Part shown: piece by piece, positions 15,354 through 23,355 of the stretch
Layout of the letters: each line of letters begins with the position of its first letter
Numbering within the stretch: position 1 is the stretch's first letter
Assembly: GCA_944321175.1 (NCBI GenBank)
Contig: CALUKI010000003.1
Location: forward strand, 1 to 48,353
Reading direction: 5' to 3'
DNA: 48,353 nucleotides
Source: an uncultured Alistipes sp.
Lineage (GTDB): Bacteria; Bacteroidota; Bacteroidia; Bacteroidales; Rikenellaceae
Position numbers and translations under genes: made by a program
The notes under the pieces: generated by a model
The model's input: the letters and a program-made list of their open reading frames with translations, nothing else
The model's database searches: none
What the model was told of the DNA's origin: nothing

Positions 15354-17084
15354 ATGGCTAATTTCTTTTTAGATAACAAAGATTTGCAGTACCACCTTTC
15401 GCATCCGCTGATGCGTAAGATCGTGGAGCTGAAGGAGCGCGGCTTTGCCGAGAAGGATCTTTACGACTATGCGCCTCGGAATTTCGAGGACGCGATGGAC
15501 TCCTATCGTCGGGTGATGGAGATTGCCGGCGGGGTGTGCGGCGATGTGATCGCCGCCAATGCCGAGGAGGTCGATCACGAAGGCCCGAAGGTCGTCGATG
15601 ACCATGTGGTCTATGCTGCGGGTACGCAGCGCAATCTCGAAGCGGTTATCAAGGCGGGCCTGAGCGGCCTGACCCTTCCGCGCAAGTACGACGGGCTGAA
15701 CTTCCCGCTGCTGTGCTTCGTGATGACGAACGAGATGGTGGCGCGTGCCGACGCCGGTTTCGAGAATATCTGGGGCCTGCAGGACTGCGCCGAAACGCTC
15801 AACGAGTTCGCCTCGGAGGAGCTCAAGCAGAAATATCTGCCTTGGGTTTCTGCGGGAGCGACCTGTGCGATGGATCTGACCGAGCCCGATGCAGGTTCGG
15901 ATCTGGGGGCCGTGATGCTCAGGGCTACATGGTCGGAAGAGCGCGGCACATGGCTGCTGAACGGAGTGAAGCGATTCATTACCAACGGCGACGGTGACAT
16001 CTCGCTGGTGCTGGCGCGTACGGAAGAGGGTACGACCGATGCGCGCGGTCTGTCGATGCTCGTTTACGACAAACGCGACGGCGGCGTGAAGGTGCGCCGT
16101 ATCGAGAACAAACTCGGTATCAAGGGCTCGCCGACCTGCGAACTGGTCTTCACGGATGCTCCGGCACAGTTGGTCGGAGACCGCAAGATGGGCCTTATCA
16201 AGTATGTGATGTCGCTGATGAATGCGGCGCGTCTGGGTATCGGCGCCCAGTCGGTGGGCCTTTGCGAAGCGGCTTACCGCGAGGCGCTGAAGTATGCCAA
16301 CGAACGTGCACAGTTCGGCAAGAATATCATCAAGTTTGCCGCCATCTCCGAGATGCTGTCGAACATGAAGGCCAAGACGCAGGGTGTGCGTGCGCTGCTC
16401 TATGAGACGACGCGTTTCGTGGAGATCTACAAGCAATATACGCACATCTCGCATGAGCGGCCGCTCGAAGGCGAGGAGCGTCAGGAGATGAAGTATTACA
16501 ACAAGCTGGCCGACGGTTTTACGCCGCTGCTGAAGCTCTTCTCTTCGGAGTATGCCAACCAGATGGCCTACGATGCCATTCAGATTCACGGCGGTTCGGG
16601 CTTCATGAAGGATTATGCCTGCGAACGTCTCTACCGCGATGCCCGTATCATGAATATTTATGAGGGCACGTCGCAGCTGCAGGTCGTGGCTGCGATCAAC
16701 CATGTGACGAAGGGCACCTACCTCGAACAGATCAGGCGTTACGAGGAGATGGAACATGCGGATGCCGTGAAGCCGCTTGTCGAACGGCTCGTTGCCTTGC
16801 GTGCGAAGTACGAGGAGGCTATCGCCCATGTCGAGGAGATCGAGAAGCAGACGCCGGGATTCAAGGAGTTCCACGCACGCCGTCTGGTGGAGATGGCCGG
16901 ATACCTCGCCATTACGCACCTGCTGGCCTTGCAGGCAAAGGACAGCGACGAGTATCGCGTATCGGCCGAGATCTACGGCAAACTTGCCTCGGCGAAGATC
17001 GAGGAGGCATGGAGCTATGTCATGGCATCGACGGCCGGCGACGTGGCACTGTTCAAGACGATCGAGTCGGAGACGCTTTGCTGA
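15354..17084 (+). CDS. Acyl-CoA dehydrogenase with C-terminal extension
   Basis: 576 residues. It is a flavoprotein that desaturates acyl-CoA and passes electrons to the EtfAB encoded just upstream. Visible signatures are MDLTEPDAGSDLG at 173-185, the WLLNGVKRFITNG block at 200-212, GIGAQSVGLCEAAYREAL at 295-312, IQIHGGSGFMKDYACERLYR at 409-428 and the catalytic base Glu437 in IYEGTSQLQ. The extra C-terminal domain (about 450-576) matches the long form of the family found in many anaerobes. The chain-length preference cannot be read from sequence; butyryl- or other short-chain CoA is the likeliest in a gut anaerobe (inference). Confidence 0.93.
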   Translation: MANFFLDNKDLQYHLSHPLMRKIVELKERGFAEKDLYDYAPRNFEDAMDSYRRVMEIAGGVCGDVIAANAEEVDHEGPKVVDDHVVYAAGTQRNLEAVIKAGLSGLTLPRKYDGLNFPLLCFVMTNEMVARADAGFENIWGLQDCAETLNEFASEELKQKYLPWVSAGATCAMDLTEPDAGSDLGAVMLRATWSEERGTWLLNGVKRFITNGDGDISLVLARTEEGTTDARGLSMLVYDKRDGGVKVRRIENKLGIKGSPTCELVFTDAPAQLVGDRKMGLIKYVMSLMNAARLGIGAQSVGLCEAAYREALKYANERAQFGKNIIKFAAISEMLSNMKAKTQGVRALLYETTRFVEIYKQYTHISHERPLEGEERQEMKYYNKLADGFTPLLKLFSSEYANQMAYDAIQIHGGSGFMKDYACERLYRDARIMNIYEGTSQLQVVAAINHVTKGTYLEQIRRYEEMEHADAVKPLVERLVALRAKYEEAIAHVEEIEKQTPGFKEFHARRLVEMAGYLAITHLLALQAKDSDEYRVSAEIYGKLASAKIEEAWSYVMASTAGDVALFKTIESETLC

Positions 17085-17114
17085 TCTGGCGGTACGGCCT
17101 GAAGGCCGGAAGTG

Positions 17115-17155
17115 AAATGCGGAGACCGAACGATTCGGTCTCCGCATTTAGTTTT
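17115..17155 (+). terminator. Intrinsic terminator after the acyl-CoA dehydrogenase gene
   Basis: A perfect 16-bp stem (AAATGCGGAGACCGAA and its complement) with loop CGA, followed by AGTTTT. It separates the plus-strand etf module from the convergent nitrilase gene. Confidence 0.9.
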
Positions 17156-17187
17156 GGAACGGTACTCTTCGCCGCCGTGTCGTCGGT

Positions 17188-18726
17188 TCAGAACCTGGCC
17201 TTGACGCGCAGTTCATAGAGATCGTGGCGACGGTCCCGCAGGTTGCGGACGCTTCCGTAGGTGTGGAGTTCGCTGAGCAGATCGAGATCGACATCCGAGA
17301 TGAGGATCATCTCCGTATTGGGTGTCGCTTCGGCCCGTTTCCCGTCGGTCGGGAAGGCGAAGTCGCAGGGCGTGAAGACGCCCGACTGCGCATACTGGAT
17401 ATCCATGTTGTGGACACGCGGCAGGTTGCCGACGCTTCCGGCGATGGCGACGAAACACTCGTTCTCGATGGCCCGGGCCTGTGCGCAGACCCTTACACGC
17501 GAGTAGCCGTTCTGCGTATCGGTCAGGAAGGGCACGAAGAGGATCTGCATGCCCTGATCGGCCATGATGCGCGAGAGTTCGGGGAACTCGACGTCGTAGC
17601 AGATCAATACGCCGATGCGGGCGCAGTCGGTATCGAAGGTCTTGACCATGCGGCCGCCGCTCAGGCCCCAGCTCTTGACTTCGTCGGGCGTGACGTGCAC
17701 CTTTTCGTACATGTCGCAGGATCCGTCGCGGCGGCACAGGAACCCCACATTGTAGAGCGCTCCGTCGGGCTTTACATAGGGCATGCTGCCGGTAATGATG
17801 TTGATGTTGTAGCTGATGGCCATCTCGATGAAGCGGTCGCGCACCTCCTCGGTGTATTGTGCCAGCCCGCGAATCGACTGCGCTTCGCCAAGATTGTTGA
17901 ATTTCGCCATCAGCGGCGCATTGAAGTACTCCGGAAAGAGGATGAAATCGCTCTTGTAGTCCGATACGGCGTCGACGAAGAATTCGACCTGCTCGAATAC
18001 GTCGTCCAGTGTGTTGTACGCCCGCATCTGCCACTGCACAAGACCGATACGGACGGTCGTCTTTTTATCGACATACTCCTGTGTGGGCGGCTGGTAGTAG
18101 ATGTTGTCCCATTGCAGGAGCGTGGCGCAATGACACGACTCCTCGTCGTTGGGCAGGTAGTTGGGCATGACGCGCCGTACATGGAAGTCGTTGGAGAGCT
18201 GGAAGGTCAGCACAGGATCGTAGATCTCGCGTGACCGCACCTTCTCGATGTACTCCTTGGGACGCATGCGGTCGGCGTATTTATGGTAGTTCGGGATCCG
18301 GCCGCCGAACATGATCGCCTTCAGGTTGAGCTTCTCGCAGAGCTCCTTGCGGTAGTCGTACATGCGTCGTGCAAGCCGCAGGCCGCGATAGTCGGGATGG
18401 ATGAAGACCTCGATGCCGTAGAGGATGTTGCCGTCGGGATCGTGCGTGTCGAATGTCTCGTTGCCGGTCACTTTGGCATAGGTATGGTCGCCCTTGACCA
18501 GATTGTAATCGACGATGATCGAAAGGGCGCAGCCGACGATCCTGTTATCCACGACGGTCACGATCTGACCTTCGGGAAAGATCGTGACCAGCTTGTGAAT
18601 CTGTTCGCGTGTCCAGAAGACGTCCTTGTCGGCATAGACGCGCGTAAAGGACTGCGCCAGCTGGTTGTAGTCTTCCATCTGGAGGTTTCGCACCTCGACT
18701 TTGTTGATCTTGTGAATCGTATCCAT
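17188..18726 (-). CDS. GNAT acetyltransferase fused to carbon-nitrogen hydrolase
   Basis: 512 residues. Residues 1-175 form a GNAT-like domain with the acetyl-CoA loop region IEVFIHPDYRGLRLARRMYD (105-124). Residues about 224-505 form a nitrilase-superfamily amidase with a complete Glu-Lys-Cys triad: Glu266 in LFPEYF, Lys342 in YEKVHV, Cys376 in ICYDVEFPE. The fusion is a known Bacteroidota architecture; the substrate is not established. It could acylate and then deacylate the same amine or amide metabolite (inference). It is a single gene, convergent with the etf operon, with a promoter-like TATTTTTG 32 bp upstream that carries a palindrome. Confidence 0.93.
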   Translation of the reverse strand: MDTIHKINKVEVRNLQMEDYNQLAQSFTRVYADKDVFWTREQIHKLVTIFPEGQIVTVVDNRIVGCALSIIVDYNLVKGDHTYAKVTGNETFDTHDPDGNILYGIEVFIHPDYRGLRLARRMYDYRKELCEKLNLKAIMFGGRIPNYHKYADRMRPKEYIEKVRSREIYDPVLTFQLSNDFHVRRVMPNYLPNDEESCHCATLLQWDNIYYQPPTQEYVDKKTTVRIGLVQWQMRAYNTLDDVFEQVEFFVDAVSDYKSDFILFPEYFNAPLMAKFNNLGEAQSIRGLAQYTEEVRDRFIEMAISYNINIITGSMPYVKPDGALYNVGFLCRRDGSCDMYEKVHVTPDEVKSWGLSGGRMVKTFDTDCARIGVLICYDVEFPELSRIMADQGMQILFVPFLTDTQNGYSRVRVCAQARAIENECFVAIAGSVGNLPRVHNMDIQYAQSGVFTPCDFAFPTDGKRAEATPNTEMILISDVDLDLLSELHTYGSVRNLRDRRHDLYELRVKARF

Positions 18727-18758
18727 GTGTTGGGTTTGACAGTTTCTGTTTTACCCCG

Positions 18759-18784
18759 CAAAAATACGGAATTATCGATTCCGT
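18759..18784 (-). promoter_or_regulatory. Promoter with palindrome upstream of the GNAT-nitrilase gene
   Basis: On the minus strand, TATTTTTG (18759-18766) matches TAnnTTTG. Immediately upstream is a 7-bp inverted repeat, ACGGAAT-TATCG-ATTCCGT (18766-18784), positioned between the -7 and -33 regions where a repressor or activator could bind. No TTTG is found at -33, which fits a regulated promoter. Confidence 0.45.
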
Positions 18785-18892
18785 TGTCTGCCGGCGGAGC
18801 GTTTTCCAGGGGAAAGTCGCGGAAAATCCGGCCGGATCGGCGCATGGAGTACAGCACCCCGGAGTCTCGGTGCGGCAGGATCCGCTCTTGAT

Positions 18893-18930
18893 GAAAACAA
18901 AGGCCGGATCCACTTGGGATCCGGCCTTGC
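18893..18930 (-). terminator. Intrinsic terminator of the YtxH/holin-like operon
   Basis: Arms AAGGCCGGATCC and GGATCCGGCCTT around a five-base loop; on the minus strand it is followed by TGTTTTC. It lies 26 bp after the stop of the holin-like gene. Confidence 0.85.
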
Positions 18931-18955
18931 GATTGTTCGACGGCGCTGCAGGCCG

Positions 18956-19267
18956 CTACCACAGCAGACGCCGCAGGAGTGCCGACACCCGGCGATAGCC
19001 CGTATGAAACGCCTGAAGCACTTCGAAGATTACGCTCCAGCGTTCGCGCATGCGTGCGAGGGCCTCGCGGACGGCCAGCAGGTAGGCTGTCGCTGCAAGA
19101 AGCAGCGCAAGGCCGCCGGTCAGCAGCGCAGCCAGCGGCCACGATCCGAGCACTTCGGCAAGCCAGCATACGAGGGCGGCAACGAGCAGGATGTAGGCGG
19201 TCAGCGCCGTGACGACGAAGAAGAGGATCGTTCCGGCAAAGTTCCGTTCGGGCGTGTCGGAATACAT
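18956..19267 (-). CDS. Small membrane protein, phage-holin-like family
   Basis: 103 residues with two strong transmembrane segments (about 11-36 and 43-66) separated by a short turn (CWLAEVLGSWP), then a basic amphipathic tail containing AVREALARMRERWSVIFEVL. The pattern fits the chromosomal phage-holin-superfamily proteins that in Bacteroidota travel with a YtxH protein; there is no phage context here, so it is not evidence of a prophage. It lies 12 bp after the YtxH gene in a two-gene operon. The role is unknown; envelope stress is a common guess. Confidence 0.7.
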   Translation of the reverse strand: MYSDTPERNFAGTILFFVVTALTAYILLVAALVCWLAEVLGSWPLAALLTGGLALLLAATAYLLAVREALARMRERWSVIFEVLQAFHTGYRRVSALLRRLLW

Positions 19268-19279
19268 GGTGGAACGGCG

Positions 19280-19471
19280 TTACTTGCGGGCGTGTTCTTC
19301 GGCCTTGATTTCGGCTTCGCGGAGTTTGCCGCGTACCTTTTCGATTTCGCGGTTGACCATCTCGCGGATCGAATCGCGCATCTCTTCACCCGATTTGGGT
19401 GTTGCAAGCATCGTGATGACGGAGCCGAGCACCATACCGCCCAGCATGGCGAAAAAACAGGAACCTTTCAT
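19280..19471 (-). CDS. YtxH domain protein
   Basis: 63 residues from the ATG at 19471 (MKGSCFFAMLGGMVLGSVIT), which fits the family pattern of a single glycine-rich transmembrane helix followed by the signature TPKSGEEMRDSI and a charged coiled-coil tail. In-frame ATGs at 19495 and 19510 would add 8 or 13 residues; no clear ribosome binding site decides between them. Members are membrane-anchored and often stress-induced; the biochemical role is unknown. It is the first gene of the operon with the holin-like protein. Confidence 0.72.
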   Translation of the reverse strand: MKGSCFFAMLGGMVLGSVITMLATPKSGEEMRDSIREMVNREIEKVRGKLREAEIKAEEHARK

Positions 19472-19563
19472 GGCATAAACGTATTTGAAATTCATCGGAA
19501 TGAATTGCAAAGTTCAGACCAAAAACGTATCTTGCTGCGTCATTCGCACCAGAAGGATAGGAA

Positions 19564-20052
19564 ATGAAGCCATTGCGGGAACAGAGTGTCGCCTTTACCG
19601 GCCATCGCCATTACGACGGGCGGTGCGACGAACTCTTGCGGCTGGCTGTCCGCAGGCTGTACCTGCGCGGATTCCGCTGTTTCTGGACCGGCATGGCCGT
19701 CGGATTCGACCTCGCGGCGGCGGAGACGGTCGTATCGTTGCGCGGGACACTGCCGGGGCTGCGGCTTTGTTGTGCCGTGCCCTGCCCCGGTCAGGCGGAC
19801 CGTTTTGCGGCCGCCGACCGCGCACGTTACCACACGTTGCTTGCGACGGCTGACGAGGTCGTGCTGCTTGCCGAACGGTACGAGCCGAAATGTTATCTGC
19901 GGCGCGATGAATTCATGGTCGACCGGTCAGCATGTCTCGTGGCGTGGTATGACGGTTCGAAGGGCGGTACGCGATATACATGGGAATATGCCTGCCGTCG
20001 GGGTGTGGAACGGGTCAATCTGTGGCGCGATCCGCAGGGTACGCTCTTTTGA
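19564..20052 (+). CDS. SLOG-fold protein (DUF1273 family)
   Basis: 162 residues. The TGHR motif at 12-15 and the glycine-rich WTGMAVGFDLAAAE at 41-54 define the SLOG/YpsA-like Rossmann fold; a conserved DRSACLVAWYDGSKGGTRYT block follows near 119-138. Members are thought to bind nucleotide-derived ligands; no reaction is established for this branch. It stands alone and divergent from the YtxH operon. SLOG proteins occur both as housekeeping and as defence-associated sensors; nothing nearby supports defence here. Confidence 0.85.
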   Translation: MKPLREQSVAFTGHRHYDGRCDELLRLAVRRLYLRGFRCFWTGMAVGFDLAAAETVVSLRGTLPGLRLCCAVPCPGQADRFAAADRARYHTLLATADEVVLLAERYEPKCYLRRDEFMVDRSACLVAWYDGSKGGTRYTWEYACRRGVERVNLWRDPQGTLF

Positions 20053-20103
20053 CCCCTCCCGTGCCGTTCCCTGCTCCTGCACGGATCGTTGTCCCTATGC
20101 CCT

Positions 20104-20889
20104 TTACCGCTCTATTTTCGCATGCAGCGACTCCGCCTCTTCATAGCAGGCCGTTGCGGCCTCCTTGCGTTCGGCCCGTTCATAAAATCGCCCCAGCATG
20201 TCGAGCGAGCAGGCCAGTGAGCGGACATGGTTGCATCCTTCATACGGGTGGCTGCACAGTTCCCGCAACACTTCAACGGCCTTTTTATATGACTCTTCGG
20301 CTCGCGGGCCATCCTGCATCTGCTCTTCATATAGTTGTCCCAGGCTGCGCAGGCATTGGGCTGTTGCGGGCCGGTACCGGAAAATATCTTCATCGTCGAA
20401 TGTCGCACGGACATTTAACGCCTCAAGATATGCCTTTTCGGCCTCCTGCGGCCGGTGCATGTCGGCATGGAGATTTCCCAGCTGCCACAGCGTAACGGAG
20501 ACATCCTCGCTGAATACAAGCCAGTTGCTCTCGGCCAACGACCGATATGTCGACAACATGCGCTGCAGGGCATATTGGAGGCGTTCGGGATCGTTCAGCC
20601 GATGGGCGATAGCCGCCAGTCGGTTCAGTATTTCGAGCCTGGCCGATGTCGTGTCCCGCCGTCCCTTGTAGGCGTCGTAGTTTTGCAGAGCTTTGAGCAG
20701 CCACCGTTCGGCCGTAAGGTTGTGCCGGCGACAACGAGAACCGTCATACGACCTTGCGAGAGCGCATTGCGCCTCGGCAAGCCGGATGCGTGCGGTTTCA
20801 TTGCAATGTGTGCGGAACGCCTTCAACCGTACGGAGACTGCCTGCCGCCGGCGGGCGATTTGTTCGCGTGCAAGATCCTTGTTTCCCAT
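20104..20889 (-). CDS. Tetratricopeptide repeat protein
   Basis: 261 residues from the ATG at 20889 (MGNKDLAREQIARRR). It is rich in helical repeat units of TPR type, for example LWQLGNLHADMHRPQEAEKA, SLGQLYEEQMQDGPRAEESY and MLGRFYERAERKEAATACYE, in the second half. There is no signal peptide, so it is probably cytoplasmic. An upstream in-frame ATG at 20955 would add 22 residues, but that start sits inside the hairpin after pfkA (20907-20970), so I prefer 20889. The function is unknown. Confidence 0.7.
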   Translation of the reverse strand: MGNKDLAREQIARRRQAVSVRLKAFRTHCNETARIRLAEAQCALARSYDGSRCRRHNLTAERWLLKALQNYDAYKGRRDTTSARLEILNRLAAIAHRLNDPERLQYALQRMLSTYRSLAESNWLVFSEDVSVTLWQLGNLHADMHRPQEAEKAYLEALNVRATFDDEDIFRYRPATAQCLRSLGQLYEEQMQDGPRAEESYKKAVEVLRELCSHPYEGCNHVRSLACSLDMLGRFYERAERKEAATACYEEAESLHAKIER

Positions 20890-20906
20890 GAATGAGCGGG
20901 GCGTTT

Positions 20907-20970
20907 CATACGAAGAACCGCAGAATGCCTTAACGGCATTTCTACGGCTCTTCATACAGTGGTTCGTATG
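20907..20970 (-). other. Long imperfect hairpin between the phosphofructokinase and TPR genes
   Basis: On the minus strand the RNA folds as GAGCCGTAGAAATGCC, loop GTTAA, GGCATTCTGCGGTTC, with an outer helix CATACGAA/TTCGTATG. It starts right after the pfkA stop codon and has no T tract, so it may act as a processing, stability or attenuation element rather than a plain terminator. Confidence 0.6.
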
Positions 20971-20971
20971 C

Positions 20972-22204
20972 CTACCAGTTGAGAATCTTCTTGAAGTCGT
21001 AGGCTTCGGGATTCGGAACGTAAGCCTTTGCCGCTTCGTAATCGGCAGGTGTGATGTAGTTCATCAGGTTGTCGATAACCTGCTGGATCTTGTCGGAGTT
21101 GATGTTGACCAGCCGGGGCGGGATCTTTCCTGTCGTGGGATCCTGCAGATCCTTCAGGTAGAGCGGCGAAACGTATCCGTCCTGGCTGATATAGACCATG
21201 CAGCCGGTCTTTCCTTCCGAGAAGAGCTTGTAAACGCCCATGCCCAGTTCCGAGCAGTAAACCAGATCGTAGGCGATCGGGGTCTGGCAGCGGACCTCGT
21301 ATCCGATCTCTACGGGGCGCGACTTGACCTTGATCTTCAGCTCTTTGAGCTTGTTCTCGAGCATCTCGTTGAAGATGTGGGCCTTCGAGACCTTGCCCAG
21401 TTCGGGGTGCCCGTGCTCGTCGTAGGAGAAGTGGATGCCCGACTTCTTGATCTCCTCGTTGCTCAGCGCGTGGAATACACCCTCGGAGATCATGGCCACG
21501 CCGTACTCGATGCCCATGATCTTGCGCTTGATGATCGACGATACGACCAGATTGACGATCTTCTCGACGGTGATCTCCGTCTTGTTGAACATCTCCGGAA
21601 TGACGATCATCGGATAGTGGCAGGCCGAACCGATGCCGAATGCGAGGTGACCGGCCGACCGTCCCATGGCTGCAACCACGAACCAGTTGGCCGATGTACG
21701 GGCGTCGTTATAGACGGCGCGGCCGATTACCGTGCCGCCCTCCTTGGCCGACTGGTATCCGAATGTCGGAGTCCCGTCGGGCAGCGGCAGGTCGTTGTCG
21801 ATGGTCTTCGGAACGTGGATATTCGCGATGGGGTAGTGTTTTGCCTCAAGGAATTTGGCGATGCGGTTCGCCGTCGATGCGGTATCGTCGCCGCCGACGG
21901 TTACGAGCAGCTTGACGTTGTTGTCGGTAAAGAACCGGAGGTTGAAATTCTCTTCGAAATCCTTGTCTGTGGGCTTGAACCGGCTCATCGTAAGGTACGA
22001 TCCGCCCTGATTGAAAATGTAGTCGGCCTGCGTGAAGGTCAGATCCTCATAGCGGGGCGAAGGGTTGAACAGCCCGGAGTAGCCGTAGTGCAGTCCGATC
22101 ACGCGGTACCCTTTTGCAAGGAACGTTTTTGCGACGCTGCCTACGACCGTATTCATGCCCGGTGCGGGACCGCCGCCTGTAAGAATTGCAATAGCCTCTT
22201 TCAT
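20972..22204 (-). CDS. pfkA: 6-phosphofructokinase, probably pyrophosphate-dependent
   Basis: 410 residues. It phosphorylates fructose-6-phosphate in glycolysis. The fold is clear from LTGGGPAPGMN (8-18), VTVGGDDTAST (101-111), PKTIDND (132-138) and MGRSAGHLA (180-188). Two residues that discriminate the phosphoryl donor read as pyrophosphate type: Asp107 in GGDD (ATP enzymes have Gly in GGDGS) and Lys133 in PKTIDND (ATP enzymes have Gly in PGTIDND). PPi use is therefore likely, would make the step reversible, and is known in anaerobic Bacteroidota. It has its own promoter (TAATTTTG) in the spacer downstream of cspA. Confidence 0.93.
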   Translation of the reverse strand: MKEAIAILTGGGPAPGMNTVVGSVAKTFLAKGYRVIGLHYGYSGLFNPSPRYEDLTFTQADYIFNQGGSYLTMSRFKPTDKDFEENFNLRFFTDNNVKLLVTVGGDDTASTANRIAKFLEAKHYPIANIHVPKTIDNDLPLPDGTPTFGYQSAKEGGTVIGRAVYNDARTSANWFVVAAMGRSAGHLAFGIGSACHYPMIVIPEMFNKTEITVEKIVNLVVSSIIKRKIMGIEYGVAMISEGVFHALSNEEIKKSGIHFSYDEHGHPELGKVSKAHIFNEMLENKLKELKIKVKSRPVEIGYEVRCQTPIAYDLVYCSELGMGVYKLFSEGKTGCMVYISQDGYVSPLYLKDLQDPTTGKIPPRLVNINSDKIQQVIDNLMNYITPADYEAAKAYVPNPEAYDFKKILNW

Positions 22205-22596
22205 AGTTTTTTACAGTTATGTTTGATCACATGTGTTCTGTATGAACCTTTTTCGCGCCCAAAATTACGAAAATTTTTAATGAATTGAAAAAAACGTCGT
22301 GAAAAAACGGCCCTCGCCGGAAATCCGGCCCTGCCGCGAGGTTCTGCCGGTTGCGCTTCGCTGTGCGGCGCCGGAGTGAAGATTCCGTTTGCGGCGAAAG
22401 CCGCAACGCCCTTTCCCTCCTCTGTCCTGCATGCGGTTTGTCCATTTGCTGCGGGCCGTCTCCTGCGGGCCGTATTTCCTTCGTCGGAATGGCCTGCGGT
22501 CACTCCGGCGTGCGGCATCTCTCCTTTCGGGAAGAGGACTTGCCGTTTTGCCGCGGATTGTCGGGCCGCAGCCCATGCGACCGCAAGGCACGACAA
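22205..22596 (-). other. Spacer between pfkA and the cspA terminator
   Basis: About 390 bp with no supportable gene. The 3' part (22205-22300) is AT-rich and carries the pfkA promoter; the rest (22300-22590) is GC-rich and its ORFs on both strands have the Arg/Pro/Ser-rich look of chance reading. No RNA motif that I recognise. Confidence 0.5.
22260..22290 (-). promoter_or_regulatory. pfkA promoter
   Basis: On the minus strand, TTTC (22287-22290), 19 nt, then TAATTTTG (22260-22267), a full -7 match with one mismatch at -33. It predicts a leader of about 50 nt before the ATG at 22204. Confidence 0.65.
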
Positions 22597-22624
22597 AACG
22601 GCTGTCCTCGATTGGACAGCCGTT
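22592..22624 (-). terminator. Intrinsic terminator of the cold-shock gene
   Basis: A perfect 11-bp stem (AACGGCTGTCC and its complement) with a six-base loop, followed on the minus strand by TTGTCG. It starts about 28 bp after the cspA stop. Confidence 0.85.
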
Positions 22625-22651
22625 CATTTCCAGCGTTGACTCGTATGGTCG

Positions 22652-22852
22652 TTATTCGACGATTTTTACATTGACAGCCTGTATCCCTTTGCTCCCTTCG
22701 CCGAGCTCGTATTCTACTTCTTGTTTTTCATTCAGAGCTTTGAACCCCTCCTTGATAATCCCCGAATAGTGAACGAATACCTCTTTTCCGTCCTCGCCGA
22801 TAATGAATCCGTAGCCTTTTTTGCCATCGAACCATTTAACTTTGCCTTTCAT
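22652..22852 (-). CDS. cspA: Cold-shock domain protein
   Basis: 66 residues, the full length of a single cold-shock domain. It is a five-stranded OB fold that binds single-stranded RNA and DNA. RNP1 is KGYGFI (12-17) and RNP2 is VFVHYS (25-30); the N-terminus MKGKVKWFDGKKGYGFI is typical. It acts as an RNA chaperone or translation helper. It is flanked by a clear promoter (about 20-nt leader) and a terminator, so it is a single-gene transcript. The short leader lacks the long cold-sensing 5' UTR of E. coli cspA. Confidence 0.96.
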   Translation of the reverse strand: MKGKVKWFDGKKGYGFIIGEDGKEVFVHYSGIIKEGFKALNEKQEVEYELGEGSKGIQAVNVKIVE

Positions 22853-22879
22853 AGATGATGAGTGATAAAATTTGTTTTA

Positions 22880-22910
22880 CAAAGAAACAAAAAAACAATT
22901 GAATATCAAA
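22880..22910 (-). promoter_or_regulatory. cspA promoter
   Basis: On the minus strand, TTTG (22907-22910), 19 nt, then TTTCTTTG (22880-22887), one mismatch from TAnnTTTG. The predicted start lies about 20 nt before the ATG at 22852. Confidence 0.65.
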
Positions 22911-22934
22911 ACATTTTAATGTTTTTTTCCTTTC

Positions 22935-22967
22935 TTTCCGCTAAATGGCGAAAAATGCCTATATTTG
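22935..22967 (+). promoter_or_regulatory. Promoter of the small lipoprotein gene
   Basis: TTTC (22935-22938), 21 nt, then TATATTTG (22960-22967). The predicted transcript start near 22974 rules out the ATG at 22945 as the start of the next gene and leaves 22990 or 23011. Confidence 0.6.
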
Positions 22968-23010
22968 TTTCGACGATATTCGTGGAAAAATGGGTAAAAC
23001 AATCAGGATC

Positions 23011-23319
23011 ATGAGATTCCGGCTGCTGTATGCAATGCTTGCCTTGTTGGGGTTCGGGACGTCGTGTTCAGGTGTCCGCCATGCCGGAAAAACAGCCGGC
23101 CCGCCGACGGATATCCCGGCCGACGGGGTGGTTGGTGAATCGACCGATACGGTCCGTCTGCCGCCGCCGATCCGTCTGATGTACGGTGTCCTTCCCGCCG
23201 GTTATCGTCATCAGCCGTCGGCTGAAGAGGCGCACGAAAACTCCTCCGAAGAGGTGCCGGAACGGGAGCCTGACGCGGAAGGTTCGCCCTCGTCCGGTAC
23301 GGAAGCAGACCGGCGATAG
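23011..23319 (+). CDS. Small proline-rich lipoprotein of unknown function
   Basis: 102 residues from the ATG at 23011. A signal peptide with lipobox (LLGFGTSC, Cys19) is followed by a short disordered linker, the segment TVRLPPPIRLMYGVLPAGYR at about 49-68, and an acidic, Ser/Glu/Pro-rich tail. There is no enzymatic motif. The start follows from the promoter at 22935-22967 and from the quality of the signal peptide; the ATG at 22990 (MGKTIRI) is possible but gives a longer n-region. It is a single-gene unit with its own terminator. Confidence 0.65.
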   Translation: MRFRLLYAMLALLGFGTSCSGVRHAGKTAGPPTDIPADGVVGESTDTVRLPPPIRLMYGVLPAGYRHQPSAEEAHENSSEEVPEREPDAEGSPSSGTEADRR

Positions 23320-23355
23320 CGGTGTGCAGGCGTCTTGTTCGGAGTCGGCGATAAA

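Noticed and set aside
18956..19267. The holin-like membrane protein as a prophage marker
   Set aside because: There are no other phage genes; this protein commonly pairs with YtxH proteins in chromosomes.
19564..20052. The SLOG protein as part of a defence system
   Set aside because: It stands alone without effector or nuclease partners; the DUF1273 type is often housekeeping.
20693..22288. A 531-codon plus-strand ORF opposite pfkA and the TPR gene
   Set aside because: Shadow of pfkA; no start signals and no recognisable motif.
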